DNA from: Echinometra lucunter
Lineage: Eukaryota; Echinodermata; Echinoidea; Camarodonta; Echinometridae
NCBI GenBank assembly: GCA_029962745.1
Contig: CM057167.1
Coordinates: forward strand, 25,210,642-25,274,641
Direction: 5' to 3'
Length of the DNA stretch: 64,000 nt
Shown here: one piece after another, positions 36,707 through 47,369 of the stretch
Position numbering within the stretch: position 1 is the stretch's first letter
Layout: each line of letters starts with the position of its first letter
The notes under the pieces: generated by a model
The model's input: the letters and a program-made list of their open reading frames with translations, nothing else
Databases searched by the model: none
What the model was told of the DNA's origin: nothing
Position numbers and translations under genes: made by a program

Positions 36707-38379
36707 GGAGAAAGAAAGAAATAGAAGACAAGTAAGGAGATTCAATCAGATTTGAACTCTGAATAATTGCTCTGGAAGGTCACTAAAAGATTGCACAAGT
36801 GATGACCTACGTAACTGCCTGGCTGTCAGTAGCAGCGTACGATTTCATACCAAACAAAACCAACGACCTTCGACCCTCGTGAATTTGAGAGATGATTGGC
36901 AAGTACTAATATACAAAGGTAAAGTTGAGATCCGAGATTTAGAATAGCTCCAAATGGCTGGACATGGGCTGGTAGGTGGTAGGAAAAATTTCATGTCAAA
37001 GGTGTCCAATATTCGCCGAAGCCACACATAGAAATCCATCTCTGGACAATAATCAGGATTGCTGTGTTGTCAGAATGGAGACATTAATCGTTGTCAGCAA
37101 CCAATATCTAGCTAAAGATCTTCTGTCTATTTGTATTTGGGTGAACAAAAGCTTCAGACTGTGTAATGATGCGAAATCTACCACAAACACAAAGTCAACT
37201 GTTCCAACATTATTTTGTTCATTTGATGTTCAAATTATTTTACACTGAACCAACAAGAATGGTGGTTTGTTTTAGCAAGGCATCCAGCCTTATCACTTAT
37301 AGTGCGATATAATTGTAGGGTACGCGTGGCGTTTTTCGAATTTCGAGAGTGCGGGATGCACTGAGCCAGGGACGAATCCAGGAGTTGAAAAGAAAAAGTC
37401 TTTACCTCAAAAGGACGGAGGCAAATGATTTTTTTTTACTGCAGGTATGCCACCTGTACTTGCAATGGATTTTTAGAAACGGCGGGGGGGGGGGGGGGGC
37501 GAAGCCCGGTTGCACCCCTCCCAACCAAGCCGACAGTTGGCTTTTAGCACAGGAGCAGAATTATTATGAAATGTGTCAATTGTAAAAGTGTAGGCTACAG
37601 TCACCCTCACCCCTCGGGTTCTGCGGCTCATGATATACCACTACTCAAATCTGAGTCTATATTCTTGTCGGCATGCACTATTGCTCTTTGTCGTTTTTTT
37701 TTTAAGGATTGTTATGATTGTGATGTGGGTTGGGCCTTTAAATTGATTAAATTAGGTCTAGATCCATCTTTCAAATCGGATTAGTTTCAGAGTTTTGTTC
37801 AGAGCTATTTGGTAACAAACACAACAAAATACTGCAATTACATGTGCTGTCGTTTGCAGTCATCTCAATACTGATCGATGTATTTTAGCATTTTTCCGAT
37901 GACCTTATCCATTAAACTTAAATGACACAAAACCAGAGTAAATTGAAAACCAACAAAACGAATAACCAGGGCAGTGACCCCTACCCTCCTCCCCTTCCCC
38001 ACCCTCTAATTGTCACACACTTTGCAGCCAGTCGGTAGAAAGTCCGTGGGTTCCTTTTAAGCGTTGCTTTTTCAGACAATTTTCTATGATTTGTGCCTCC
38101 CCCTAAAAATCCAGGATCAGCCCTTGAATAAATTTATCATTGTCCAATTTCATTCTATTCTATTAACCCATTGGCTACTAGAACCGGGTAGCTCGTATAT
38201 TAAGCTTATGGGAATGATATGATTTGTGAGCCATCCTGGGAAAATGGGTATTATAGGTGAAATTTCGGATTTTGAGTTTTTTATGCTAATAGGTACTGGG
38301 ACACATGTGCAATGTGTACCTGAAATATTAGAGTCTAATTCACATGTTTCTTCTAGATATGGCCACTTGAAATGCCCCC

Positions 38380-38413
<34 letters not shown>

Positions 38414-39998
38414 ACGTGCGCAATTCGGCTGTTTCGGCCTTTTACCCTTATGAATCAGGCAAATAATGATTGTTTAAAGTTGATGGAAGGGTGGAGGGGT
38501 GCTGTACAACCCAATATTGTATTTATTTTTTTGTTTTAAAAGATTCATGGAAAATCTAAATGCAAGCACGTGACATGCACACACACCGAACACTACACCC
38601 ACACACACTCACCCACACACACATGCAGATATAATACTAAAATATCGCCTATGAAAAAGGCAATTTCAAGAGGTTTTTATTTGCCAATACAAAAGAGTAT
38701 GGGAGGGCTTCACCCCATCTCATTTCATGAATAAACTCACCCCCACACACACCCTCACACCTATCCTCCTACTGCATTACAAACAAGTGCACCCCCTCAT
38801 ACACACACACACACACCCACGCAAAAACACACGCACAAAACATACACACCTAACCTGCACCCCACAAACATGATATGCACACACACACACACAAACAGGT
38901 TTACCACAATCAGACATACATAAATTTCTAAAATTAAAACTGGGTTGTTAGCATACTTAAAAGTATCTTTCAGTGAAACCTTGGTCAATTTTGCTTTAAA
39001 ACAAAAAGAAAAACAAATTAAAGCATTGTAAATTCTGATGGGAGGGGGAGGTTGGAGGTAATTTCATCATGAACTGTCAACATCAGATACAATTCCTGAC
39101 TTTGGTCTTTGTGATATTACCTCCCCTAACCCTTAATCCTTCACCTCCTAGATAATCAGGCTTTTACTTTCAGATACTAGAATCTAATTTGTGATCTTGC
39201 TCATTTCTGTTTCAATTCATGTGCATACAACCCAGTTTTATGATTTATACAATGTGCAAATTATAAGTAGCAATAATCACACAGAAAACAGTACTTGTAT
39301 ATCATAAATATTAGTTCTTCAATTATTTTTTCCACAGATTTCACAAATTGAGTACATTGCAAGCATTTTATACTGTAAGTAGATTAACTTCTTTTAGACT
39401 TCATATTTGGATGTAAAAGAGAATGTAGCAGTTTCTCTCCTCTGTGTCCACTTCTGCTAAAGTCAAGCAGTTATCTATCAACCCCCCCCCCCCCCCACCC
39501 GGGGGGAGATGTGTAAAAATTTTCGAAGAAACTAAAAAACGAGGGAGCAAAGCAACCAAGCTTTTCATGAGGGTGCTTTTGCATTTTTAAAGTGAAATTG
39601 AAGGATTTTGCGCACATCTTAGGTGGATTTTCAAACAAAAATGGCAGTTTAAGTTCAATCTTAATGGCAGAAAAAAAGCAATCATAAATAAATCATTACA
39701 TTGAATAAACGGTCTTGAACAGAACTTTATATTCCAATCTATTTATTTTTCCATATTCCTCTCCAGCAGTTGCAAAAATTTGGGGACTGTCCATCGTAGA
39801 CTTATCATTATTATTATCATTATCATCGGTATTATTATTATTATTGTTATTCATTCTCCTGAGGACGGTAAGAACATGCTTACCGAAACGTCGAGAGTGA
39901 GTAGGTCCTTTTCAGGACCATACTCATCTTCAAGAAAGAATACTTGGTGTACCGTGAAGCCTTCTACACCCATTATTGTTATTTTTATTATTATCATT

Positions 39999-40033
<35 letters not shown>

Positions 40034-40034
40034 T

Positions 40035-40069
<35 letters not shown>

Positions 40070-40184
40070 TATTATCATTATTACCATTGCTACTTCTACT
40101 ATACTACTACTACCAATACTACCACTACTACTACCACTACCACTACTACTACCACTACTACTACCACTACTACTACCACTACTA

Positions 40185-40227
<43 letters not shown>

Positions 40228-40232
40228 TACTT

Positions 40233-40284
<52 letters not shown>

Positions 40285-40400
40285 CACTACTACTACCACT
40301 ACTACAACCACTACTACTACCACTACTACTACCACTACTACTACCACTACTACTACCACTACTACTACCACTACTACTACCACTACTACTACTACTACTT

Positions 40401-40451
<51 letters not shown>

Positions 40452-41920
40452 TCATTATTATTGTTGTTATCGTAATCATTATTATCAAAATCATCATTAT
40501 TACTTATACAGGACGCTTTTGTCATAAGGCCCAAAACCGTTACAGTAAATGTCAATTACATAAATACATGTAATAAGACAAAAAAATTATTGACACCCCT
40601 GCCCTGCCCGCGAATTTTTTTTTCCTACGACATTTTCGCTCCTTGCGCGTGCGCACATGGTCATTTTCCGAGAGCTCATAAATATTCATATGTACTTCCT
40701 GAGACCATTAATCAGGTCATTCTCCGCGCGCGACTTCATAAATCAGGGTCGCGATGTGTTGGAAGTTCCCGTAATTATTGTATAGCTTAAGTAATGTAGG
40801 AAATGTTCTTGTGAATAATATTGGAGTTTGTGTAAATGAAGCCCCTTTTTGATTGATCAGCTCGAGTGTACAGGCTGAATGGTGTCATATCATACAGTGC
40901 ATTTAGGTCTACTTGCACAATAAATAAGGGTGTGTTTGTTGAAGTAATAATGGACTAGGAACAAGGAAACCATCCCTAAACTGATACAATGATTGAGTTA
41001 TTGGCTGTTGCAGAACTAGCTGCTTAGGATAGATATTGTATTGCAATAAAGCATTAAATGTGTTATGGGGCACAAGGGCACAATTTATGCGTAAACATAC
41101 AACATTCCTAATGATTATGCACCAAGCTCTCATAGCTAACATTTATTTAGTTAGGCTATCCAAGGATTACTAATAAAGCAGATTGAGTTACGTTATGTAA
41201 ATTAGGCTTTGGTATATGTTGACTGGATGTTATGATTATTTTAATCATTTTACGTCAATATTAATGTATTTGCTAAAAGCTTTATTAAGGATCAGTTTAA
41301 GGCCTAACATATATTTCTGATTTATATCATACACCTTGGACTAGTAAGTTGATGCCTACATGTGTATATTCAATGCGGTTACTGCCATCCTCATTACCTA
41401 TATAGTGCAAGTGTCATGGTTATGCAAATTGTTATAATGTGTGTACTATTGTTGTTTCATTGTTGAATACAGAGAACTGCCATTGATGATTCTCTGGAAC
41501 GGAATAGGCTACAGAACCAGAAACGTCAAGAGGTCATAGGTTAAATGTCACGTATCATTCTTATCTAACAGGGCAGAGGTGTTAATTCTGACTGCTCATG
41601 CAGTCGAGAATCTATCTATTTCCTTAAAACATTTTTATATTTGTATATTAACTGTATATCATAATTGTTATTCGGGTGAAAGTGGTTTTAGCTCATATGC
41701 AAGTGACGATCTAGGGCCTACATGTCTGATTTTGTTGTCACAAGATCATCCATAATTTATGTTGACCACGATAAGAACATGTAACCTGGGTTTTATTGTA
41801 TTCCCTTTACTGATTCATAAAAGGTGGTTTTTAAAAATGTAAATTACAAATAACAATGAAAATAAATATTTCAATCATGTCATCAATAATTCAGTGGTAG
41901 GATTAAAAAAAATACAAAGA

Positions 41921-41973
<53 letters not shown>

Positions 41974-44900
41974 AGGGAGCCAGGGGAGTGGGAAGACATG
42001 ACGAGTGGAAAGGAGTGACAGAAATTTGAAAACAAGATTAATCCTATTTGAGGTTGGTGTTCGTAATTCTACTTTTTAACCATCTTAGGGTGAGTAAACC
42101 AATCATACTTTACTACAAATTCTGCCCAGTGCGAAACTTTCTCATACTGTAATGTATTTCTAATTAAAACTAAAATAGGCCCCAAATTCTTAAGAACAAA
42201 AGTATCAATGTGATACTTTAAAAAAAAAATCAACTTTGAGTTAATGTTTGCACGCGCACAAATCTCATCACAGACAGAATTAGAGAGGAGCAAAGCGCGC
42301 ATTAATGGCATTATGACGTAGCCTACCTACGAATATTTTGTGAGGTCGTCTCAGAGAATGACCATGTGCGCGTGCGTTGATCAATGGCACAATGACGTAC
42401 ATATGAATATTTATGAAGTCGCGGAGAATGACCATGCGCGCACGCGCAAGGAGCGAAAATGTCGTAGGAAAAAAAATTTCGCGCCCTGCCCCTGCCCTTC
42501 CTCTTTCCTTTCCTCCCCCCCCCCCCACACACCCCTCCCTCCTTACGACTGACCGAAGGTTGACTTTCTTTAGGGCTGTCAAGAGCATCTTGTGAGGGTG
42601 TCGGGCGGCACGCCTGTAGTCTGGTCAAGATCGGAAAACTTTTCCTCTCGTCCATCTGCAAGAGATGACGGCACGTCTGACAGACAAGGTCAACTCCAAG
42701 GTCAACCTTTTGCAGCATCCAGGCAAGAAATCACGGCAAGACGGCCATCTCTTTGCAGAGAGGTACCAAGGTCAACTATTATATCTTCTAAATACTTCAC
42801 TCTTCATTTTGCTAGCACTGCTGCTATTTTTTTGTCCAAAATACACATTTCAAAATCAAGTAACAGGCAGTACTGATAATGAAATCCTGAAAATATCTCA
42901 TTGTTCGTACCTCCGAGACTTTGTATTTGTATTGAAATAATTGAATTTTAGTACAGTTACAATAAAGTTTAATAAACCGAGTCATAGCCGCACCCCCCCC
43001 CCCCGGAATTTTCAAAACTAACATTTTTTGTACTGAAAATTTTCCAAAATTCCACCACAAATGTGCACCACCTCCTTCAATTTCAAATTTAAAAGTGCAA
43101 AAGGGCCCTTTCGACCAGCTCGGTCGCTTCGCTCCCTCACTTGCGTGTTTCTTTGAACATTTAACGCATTCTTGCACCCCCACCCCGGAAAAATTTATAC
43201 GCAAGGCCCTGAAATGAGTCTTATTGAAAAAAGGAACATGGATCCCTCCCCCTTATTAAATATTTAATAATTTTCTTAAAATTTTCAGATTCCCATCATT
43301 CCCCCAACATTTAAAGCCTAATTACTCCACCAACATTAAAACCATTAAACTTGTATCATGACCATCAAAATTCATGACCATGGAAACGATTTTTTTCTTT
43401 AGTACGCCCCCCCCCCAAAAAAAAAAAAAAAAAACCAAGGCCTTAATCATGCCTAGAGAGTGCGACTGCCAATGCATTCTTCGCAATCATTTCCGTGTAT
43501 AGGCCGCATCTTTCAAAAAAGCCTGCCAAAATATTTGCGAAGTAAATCCTGTCAGTTCTATAATTCATTTCATTTCATTATCCCAATCTGGGTCGTGGAA
43601 AATACCTGTCAGAATCAACTGAATTCGACACTAACGCCTGGAGGAAAAATATTTGTATGTGTGTATGTGATTTAAGTCTGGGGGCGAGGTTTAGCCTCAA
43701 GAAGGGCGTTTTGGCATCTGAACTTACTGCCCAATGGAATAAAAATCATGATTTTCGACGGTTTTTGCAAGCTCTTTATCAAAATTAATTTGTGATATTG
43801 GAGCCTTTTGGAGATATGCGGGCGGTGGGGGGGGGGGGGGGCTAAGGGGTATGTGTGGGGCCGAACAGCATGCAACAAGGGGGTCGAGGAGAGTGTGGTG
43901 ATAAGAATTGGGGTGGAGAAAAACCCATGACTGAGATGTTTAATTAGAGGACAGATGTATACTGAGAAACAAATAATAATAGTCGATAGGCATAGGCACA
44001 CATGATTATTCTCAATGCTGTTTCGTACAGAAATGTAAAATCCTATCGTGTAAACTGTACGCCTTCAATATAACGTTTCTTTGTACGCCTTCAATATAAC
44101 GTTTCTTTCTTAAAAAAATATATTCTTGAATTAAACAAAATAAAAAAGTTGGAATACCGTATGGCGCAAATCACATCAGTATGTCATTCAGGAGAAGAAA
44201 GGAGCTAGTAAAAACAACAATAACAACAACAAAGAAGCAAACCTCAGATTTTGAAGGTAATTAATTACGCCAGTTTCTTCATGTCTGCCGGAAGTGCAGA
44301 CAATAAAATACAAAAGGGGCCAAAGAGCTAATTCATTTTCTATTAGTATTACATGTGCTAGCCAAACAACATTCAATAGGGAGAGAAAGAAAGAGAGATA
44401 GAAAGAGAGACAGAGAGGGAGAGATCACGTTGCCAGACAAATTAAATCGTTTATCCTTTGATTACGAGGGTGATAGATTGGGATGTCGCGAAGGGCACAA
44501 GGTCGGTCCCATGAATAACATGACTGCTTCAAATGTTTGGGATTGATGAGCCTGCCTTCATTGCATAGCTAGATCTGTTTGATCATGGTTTGATTAACGC
44601 TTTGTTGCCGATGTACTGATTGAATTTTCGTAATTGTAAAGGATACTGAAGGCCTTTTAATGTTTCCTCTTTTTCAACAAACCTTTTCTACAATCTACAT
44701 GCAAAAATAAACAACTAACCTCTAAGAGTTTTTTATTCATCTATTCTGAATATTCTTCCTCATTTACATGTATTTCCATTTTCAAGGAATGAAAACACAT
44801 GTGTAATCTACATTAAGGGGAAAAAAGAAGAATGCTAACAAGACAATTACGTATAGCATTATTATAACAATACACTTTATGTCCAAGGAATTTACATCAA

Positions 44901-47369
44901 TTTAATTCTAGGTGACAGCTAATAAGCTAAGCTACAGATTGCAGCCCCCTATTATACATGTGTCATTGAATAGGCCCTTTTTCAATTCTGGACGAGTACT
45001 GAAAACTGATCAGGAGGGATGCAGGCCTATTATTCCGTAATATCTAGGAATTAAATTATACATAAAAACACAAACAAACAAACAAACAAACAATAGACTA
45101 ATAAAATGTATAACATTTCATGCTAGTTTTATACTTCATATTTTTTAAATAACATTTTCACGGATAAGAAGAGGGATCTTAAGAACTTGACAGTGACTGT
45201 CTGACAAGTTAAGGACGGCAAGAAGATTAATAACATACAATGGAGTTTTAACAAAATTGATAAACGGAGGGAGGGGCAGATTTTTCTCTCTCTAAGCCTC
45301 AGACGGGGGAGGGGGAGCAGGGCGGCTTCACCTTTTGAAGTGGGCGTGGGCGTGGGCGGATGCCCCAAGTTGTCCAAACTCTTTCACCTAACACAGCTCA
45401 ACACATCTGTGGGTTGATGGATACGCCACTGGGAGTGGGCAGATGCCCCTAACTCTTCCAAAGTCTTTCACATGACACAGCTCAACACATTTGTGGGTGT
45501 GATCGCAGCGAGAGAGGGTGCGAATTGGGTTACAGGGGCACAGATAGATAAATTGGCTTCATTTATTGAATCAGGGGAGGCAGTATGGTTCCAATTTTCA
45601 TCTCGTTACGCTCCATTATACTTGATCAAGGCTTCCACTCCAAATTCGAGTTTGTCGTAAGTTTAGTTTTGGATCCAAACCTCAGCACTTTCAACAAATT
45701 TTATTCTTGCAGTTACAACAACAATAATGATGATAATACAATATCCCCTCCCGAAAAAAAGAACAAAATCAGTCCACTGAGCCTATCATTAATTCAGACA
45801 ACAAAAATTTTGGAAGAGGAAGCTACGTGATGCTTCATGTAAAATTTTGCTAAAAAAAATAAATAAATAAATAAATGCTACCAAAATTAGCTTTTTTAAG
45901 AACAGGAAACTTTCAACTTCAGGCTCCATCTATTTGGACTGAAAAGACATTCTAAAAGTAAAAAATGATATAGAATTGCTAAGAAAATAAGACAATGGAC
46001 TGAAATGAAACAGTGGAAATTCAGAAACATTCCAAGAGGTTTTTTTTTTTTTTTTTGGGGGGGGGGTGTTTGCTAGTTTGTTTTGTTCAAAGTTGTATCC
46101 GTACATTTGAGAGTGAAACGTCACTTTAAAGATAAAAATGACATTTCTTCTCAGTTCATCAGTGGGTAAAAATCCTCTTTCATAACTATCTACACAAATA
46201 ATAACTTAATCCTATATTTGCAATCAGCAAAGCATTTTTTCACTCTTAAAAAAATCACATAATCTGTCAAAGTTAATCCTGGTTTTAGCAATACAATTCT
46301 ACGGCATCTAATAAAATCTCACATGCAAAATCATTATTTTCGTTTACAGGACTTTAGTCCACCATTTACAGTGAAGCTCCTTGCTAATACAATTAATTTT
46401 GTGCCTGCAGCCATTACACAATAAGCCATGATTTAAAGGGATTTGTCCTCGCCAACAAAAAAGCCCCACTGCACTGATCGATTGCGGGGGGGGGGGGGGG
46501 GGGATTACGAAGAATCAGTTCTCACGTTCTTCGGCGTACACAAACATATGATAAGAAGAGGAAAACTATTACCAGTTGTTTTGTAAATGTGTTCTTAATG
46601 TTTCCTCTCCCCGAAATATCATATTTTGTTATCAAGGAAAGGATATAAAAGATATGATATCCTTAAGTTACACACAAAATTGAACGTTAAACGAAGATTA
46701 AATACTTATGGAATAATAATGTACAGTATAATTTTCTAAAAATCTTATTTTTTCAGGGAGTAAAACGGTGAAAAACGATGAAAAACCACCGCAAAGGCAA
46801 ACATGAAAAGTAGTGCATTCTGTGTACTGATGCTATACGGACAATTAGGATAAAAGCAATGTACACTTACCTCGATTTTTCTGCAAGCTTGACTTTTTCT
46901 CATGGTTTCGATCCCCTGTTAATTCTCTATCATAGTCTCTTTCGTGGTATATTTCTCGATCTGTATTGCTAACAGCTGGAATATCAAAACTGGCACGCGA
47001 CTTCTCCAGTTTCCTATCAAGCCCTGCAGATCTGATGATATCCTGATTAATTCCATGATTAAATTTCCCGGTCCTCTGCTCGCCAAAATTTGGCGGGAAC
47101 ACACCAACATCACTTTCCGACGAAAGCTTTCTCTTTGCGCCGTTTTGCTCCGCCAACTTCTCAGAATCAAGCGTTTGAATAGACGCGTAATCACTGACGT
47201 CCACTTTCTTCTTCAATATACCCTGGATGGCGACATCGTCCCGTTGTTCGTATGGTGCTCTTGGAAGCCACACGAGTTGCACGAGGCAGAAGGATAGCGT
47301 CGCCAGGAAACCGGTTTTGAAAGCAATACGCACTTTCTGCATGCGCCAATTCACTCCGCCCCAAACCAT
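16816..47369 (-). CDS. GALNT-like: Polypeptide N-acetylgalactosaminyltransferase, complete (10 exons, 751 residues)
   Basis: Golgi type II glycosyltransferase (CAZy GT27) that moves GalNAc from UDP-GalNAc to Ser/Thr, starting mucin-type O-glycans. Exons: 47369-46871, 32897-32567, 32067-31895, 29041-28825, 28293-28120, 21437-21320, 19781-19461, 18946-18836, 17848-17699, 16977-16816. All introns are GT-AG and all phases agree. Layout: signal anchor (about 15-35), stem to about 280, GT-A domain about 280-610 with VIIVFHNEA, the metal-binding DSH in LVFLDSHCE, the substrate-side GGFNW and [12 protein letters not shown], and WGSENLE; then a ricin-type lectin domain with QxW motifs (NQQW, TQQW). 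Unusual points: WGSEN replaces the usual WGGEN, NFRWYPVP reads EFMWTHAS, and the lectin CLD motifs are altered. A divergent family member; subtype not assigned. Confidence 0.95.
16978..17698. other. GALNT intron 9
   Basis: AT-rich; I see no repeat or ORF of note. Confidence 0.6.
17699..17848 (-). CDS. GALNT-like: GALNT exon 9: lectin beta repeat
   Basis: 50 codons, phase 0/0, acceptor ccccaacag, donor CAG|gtagga. HDHFCLTS is the CLD-position motif (Asp replaced by Thr) and NQQWQY the QxW motif of a ricin B repeat. Confidence 0.92.
17849..18835. other. GALNT intron 8
   Basis: C-rich run at 18460-18474 and ATTC repeats at 18700-18720 (possible retroposon tail); otherwise nothing recognised. 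Confidence 0.5.
18836..18946 (-). CDS. GALNT-like: GALNT exon 8: lectin alpha repeat
   Basis: 37 codons, phase 0/0, donor CAG|gtatgg. The acceptor's pyrimidine tract is an uninterrupted C homopolymer (17 C then AG at 18947-18965). NLCIDV stands where the first ricin-type repeat normally has CLD. Confidence 0.9.
19279..19340. repeat. (ATC)n microsatellite
   Basis: About 20 uninterrupted CAT/ATC triplets in GALNT intron 7. Confidence 0.95.
19461..19781 (-). CDS. GALNT-like: GALNT exon 7: C-terminal catalytic part
   Basis: 107 codons, phase 0/0, acceptor cccttag, donor AGG|gtaatg. [20 protein letters not shown] and [14 protein letters not shown] are standard GALNT motifs; the VGH histidine is a metal ligand in the family. 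Between them [14 protein letters not shown] replaces the usual AEVWMDEYKxxxY. Confidence 0.97.
19782..21319. other. GALNT intron 6
   Basis: Contains the foldback at 20926-21106 and a C run at 20901-20918; no coding signal. Confidence 0.6.
20926..21106. mobile_element. 181-bp foldback MITE with CACTCTAAAA ends
   Basis: Ends CACTCTAAAA and TTTTAGAGTG; the arms share AATCATTAGGTT(A/G)GTT and the AACCGAC motif in inverted order almost to the centre. Confidence 0.85.
21320..21437 (-). CDS. GALNT-like: GALNT exon 6: TPTIAGG and WGSENLE
   Basis: 118 nt, phase 2 to 0, acceptor ttccacag, donor TTTAAG|gtgaat. [16 protein letters not shown] is near-invariant in the family. [13 protein letters not shown] carries Ser where most members have the second Gly of WGGEN. 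Confidence 0.96.
21438..28119. other. GALNT intron 5, 6.7 kb
   Basis: Carries C runs (23315-23333, 25206-25219), diverged short repeats (see findings), a G run at 26922-26934 and the exon-5 shadow at its 5' end (27901-28050). No other coding sequence recognised. Confidence 0.5.
27901..28050 (-). pseudogene. Decayed tandem copy of GALNT exon 5
   Basis: About 200 bp downstream of exon 5 in gene sense. Homology covers GGCATG..ACGGAC, TTTTAACTGGT, GAGGGAAAT and GATGCAGCGACACC, plus about 20 bp of intron. Three short insertions (about 9, 4 and 5 bp), loss of the GT donor (CAGgtaagg became CAGgagg) and TAA/TGA codons make it unusable. Confidence 0.85.
28120..28293 (-). CDS. GALNT-like: GALNT exon 5: VVSPAID and GGFNW segment
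   Basis: 174 nt, phase 2 to 2, acceptor ttctgtag, donor CTCAG|gtaagg. The open stretch is short. [21 protein letters not shown] and [19 protein letters not shown] align with family VVCPVIDVISDxTFEY, YGGFNW and PVPQREMxRRxGDRTLPVR. It closes the phase gap between exons 4 and 6. Divergent residues around [14 protein letters not shown] may change acceptor-peptide preference. Confidence 0.92.
28360..28745. repeat. Degenerate tandem repeat with GTGCAGAG(A/T)TAT motif
   Basis: Motifs such as TGCAGATCTATCCGA, TGCAGAGATATACCGA, CGCAGAGTTATGCCGA, TGCAGATCTATACCA and TGCAGAGCAGTCC recur at irregular 50-100 bp spacing, filling the GALNT intron between exons 5 and 4. Confidence 0.55.
28825..29041 (-). 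CDS. GALNT-like: GALNT exon 4: DSH motif
   Basis: 217 nt, phase 1 to 2, acceptor accttttcag, donor AACAG|gtttgt. Contains [19 protein letters not shown], followed directly by [14 protein letters not shown]. The DSH triad binds Mn2+/UDP-GalNAc in the family. Confidence 0.97.
29190..29420 (-). mobile_element. LINE 3' UTR and (AAAT)n tail
   Basis: The - strand reads GGGCTCGGTGGCAGACCAGT, then AACAAACCTCCCTGAATAAA, then GATGTGAAATGAATAG and (AAAT)n; this is the typical 3' end layout of CR1-like elements. Confidence 0.65.
29502..29725. mobile_element. hAT-type MITE, family D, copy 1
   Basis: Ends CATGGCCGTA / TACGGCCCTG with an exact 8-bp duplication AATATTGT at 29494-29501 and 29726-29733. The interior has C10-11 runs and GCACCAGACCCTTCAATTTC; related to 42983. 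Confidence 0.85.
31112..31203 (+). pseudogene. Inverted partial copy of GALNT exon 2
   Basis: The + strand reads FDDEHDIPQ then frameshifts; exon 2 on the - strand encodes [14 protein letters not shown]. Over the 42-bp core, 38 positions match by eye with one deletion. Weaker similarity continues through AAAGAA.A.ACATTATAC. It lies in intron 3, 1.6 kb from and opposite to exon 2, and directly abuts the foldback remnant at 31197. Confidence 0.85.
31197..31446. mobile_element. TIR-minisatellite element, truncated copy
   Basis: Same roughly 28-bp units (GACGCAAAGTTCGC, GTCGCGAATTTCGC) and the same right end ACATGACCTGTTGT..GCGTACTTCAGGGCCACCA as 10384-10682. The left TIR is missing; the left edge abuts the inverted exon-2 shadow. 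Confidence 0.8.
31467..31805. mobile_element. PIF/Harbinger-type MITE, copy 2
   Basis: Near-perfect 38-bp TIRs beginning AGCCCAGCGCACACCTTACG, with TAA on both sides (31464-31466, 31806-31808). 339 bp, interior rich in CCAGTCG repeats. Confidence 0.88.
31895..32067 (-). CDS. GALNT-like: GALNT exon 3: GT-A nucleotide-binding strand
   Basis: 173 nt, phase 2 to 1, acceptor atgctacag, donor AGAAG|gtgcgt. Encodes [19 protein letters not shown] and [14 protein letters not shown], the hallmark GT1 motif of GalNAc transferases. Confidence 0.97.
32068..32566. other. GALNT intron 2
   Basis: No repeat or gene recognised. Confidence 0.6.
32567..32897 (-). CDS. GALNT-like: GALNT exon 2: stem end and start of catalytic domain
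   Basis: 331 nt, phase 1 to 2, acceptor ttatttcag, donor CCCAG|gtgagc. Ends [19 protein letters not shown], matching the family ISxxRxLPDxR motif at the catalytic domain entry. A partial inverted copy sits at 31112-31203. Confidence 0.93.
34118..34174. repeat. (GA)n microsatellite
   Basis: GA dinucleotides with one GGA interruption. Confidence 0.95.
34955..35372. mobile_element. hAT-type MITE, family C, copy 1
   Basis: TIRs CATTGGCGTAAATCC / GGATTTACGCCGGTG and an exact 8-bp duplication TTCTGAAC (34947-34954, 35373-35380). The interior carries G/C runs, (TG)n, AGTGTGAGTT and TCGCTCGCTCAC. Inverted relative to 54097. Confidence 0.92.
36130..36470. repeat. Purine-rich low-complexity block
   Basis: GGA, GA and G homopolymers with a C run, giving overlapping false ORFs on both strands. 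Confidence 0.85.
36672..36704. repeat. (GA)n microsatellite
   Basis: Sixteen GA units. Confidence 0.95.
38378..38413. repeat. About 36-bp poly-C
   Basis: Nearly uninterrupted C homopolymer, the longest in the window; it may mark an assembly uncertainty. Confidence 0.85.
38577..38900. repeat. CA-rich minisatellite cluster
   Basis: Repeated CACACACC/ACACACAC blocks separated by short unique sequence. Confidence 0.8.
39806..40504. repeat. Compound trinucleotide array ATT/ATC/TAC
   Basis: Two ATT/ATC stretches and about 350 bp of TAC with regular CCACTACTA interruptions, split by a unique 120-bp segment (39850-39970). It produces poly-Thr, poly-Ser, poly-Leu and poly-Val false ORFs. Confidence 0.95.
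40597..42497. mobile_element. 1.9-kb element with about 150-bp terminal inverted repeats
   Basis: CCTACGACATTTTCGCTCCT, TGCGCGTGCGC, ATGGTCATT and CATAAATATTCATATGTAC at the left end recur inverted at the right end, preceded by CCCTGCCCGCGAA / TTCGCGCCCTGCC. The interior has no long ORF and a (GA)n at 41927-41970. No clear target duplication. Confidence 0.7.
42983..43211. mobile_element. hAT-type MITE, family D, copy 2
   Basis: Same layout as 29502-29725: C run, TACTGAAAATTTTCC, GTGCACCACCTCCTTCAATTTC, CTTGCGTGTTTCTT, and end GCAAGGCCCTG. The flanks AACCGAGT / AAATGAGT are a decayed 8-bp duplication. Confidence 0.8.
46871..47369 (-). CDS. GALNT-like: GALNT exon 1: start, signal anchor, stem
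   Basis: 499 nt ending CGAG|gtaagt (phase 1). The ATG at 47369 is the first in-frame ATG after an in-frame TAG 27 bp upstream, and has A at -3 and G at +4. The peptide begins [12 protein letters not shown], followed by a hydrophobic stretch [20 protein letters not shown] (Golgi signal anchor) and a charged low-complexity stem rich in Asp, Glu, Lys and Arg. Confidence 0.9.

Larger units (their letters stand above)
32898..46870. other. GALNT intron 1, 14 kb
   Basis: Large first intron filled with MITEs and simple repeats listed separately; no exon of another gene recognised. 33000-34110 and 44000-46480 are largely unique AT-rich DNA apart from a (CAAA)n tract at 45068-45093 and homopolymers. 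Confidence 0.6.

Noticed and set aside
39780..40573. Overlapping ORFs of 130-234 codons on both strands
   Set aside because: They are poly-Thr, poly-Ser, poly-Leu, poly-Val and poly-Tyr readings of the TAC/ATC array.
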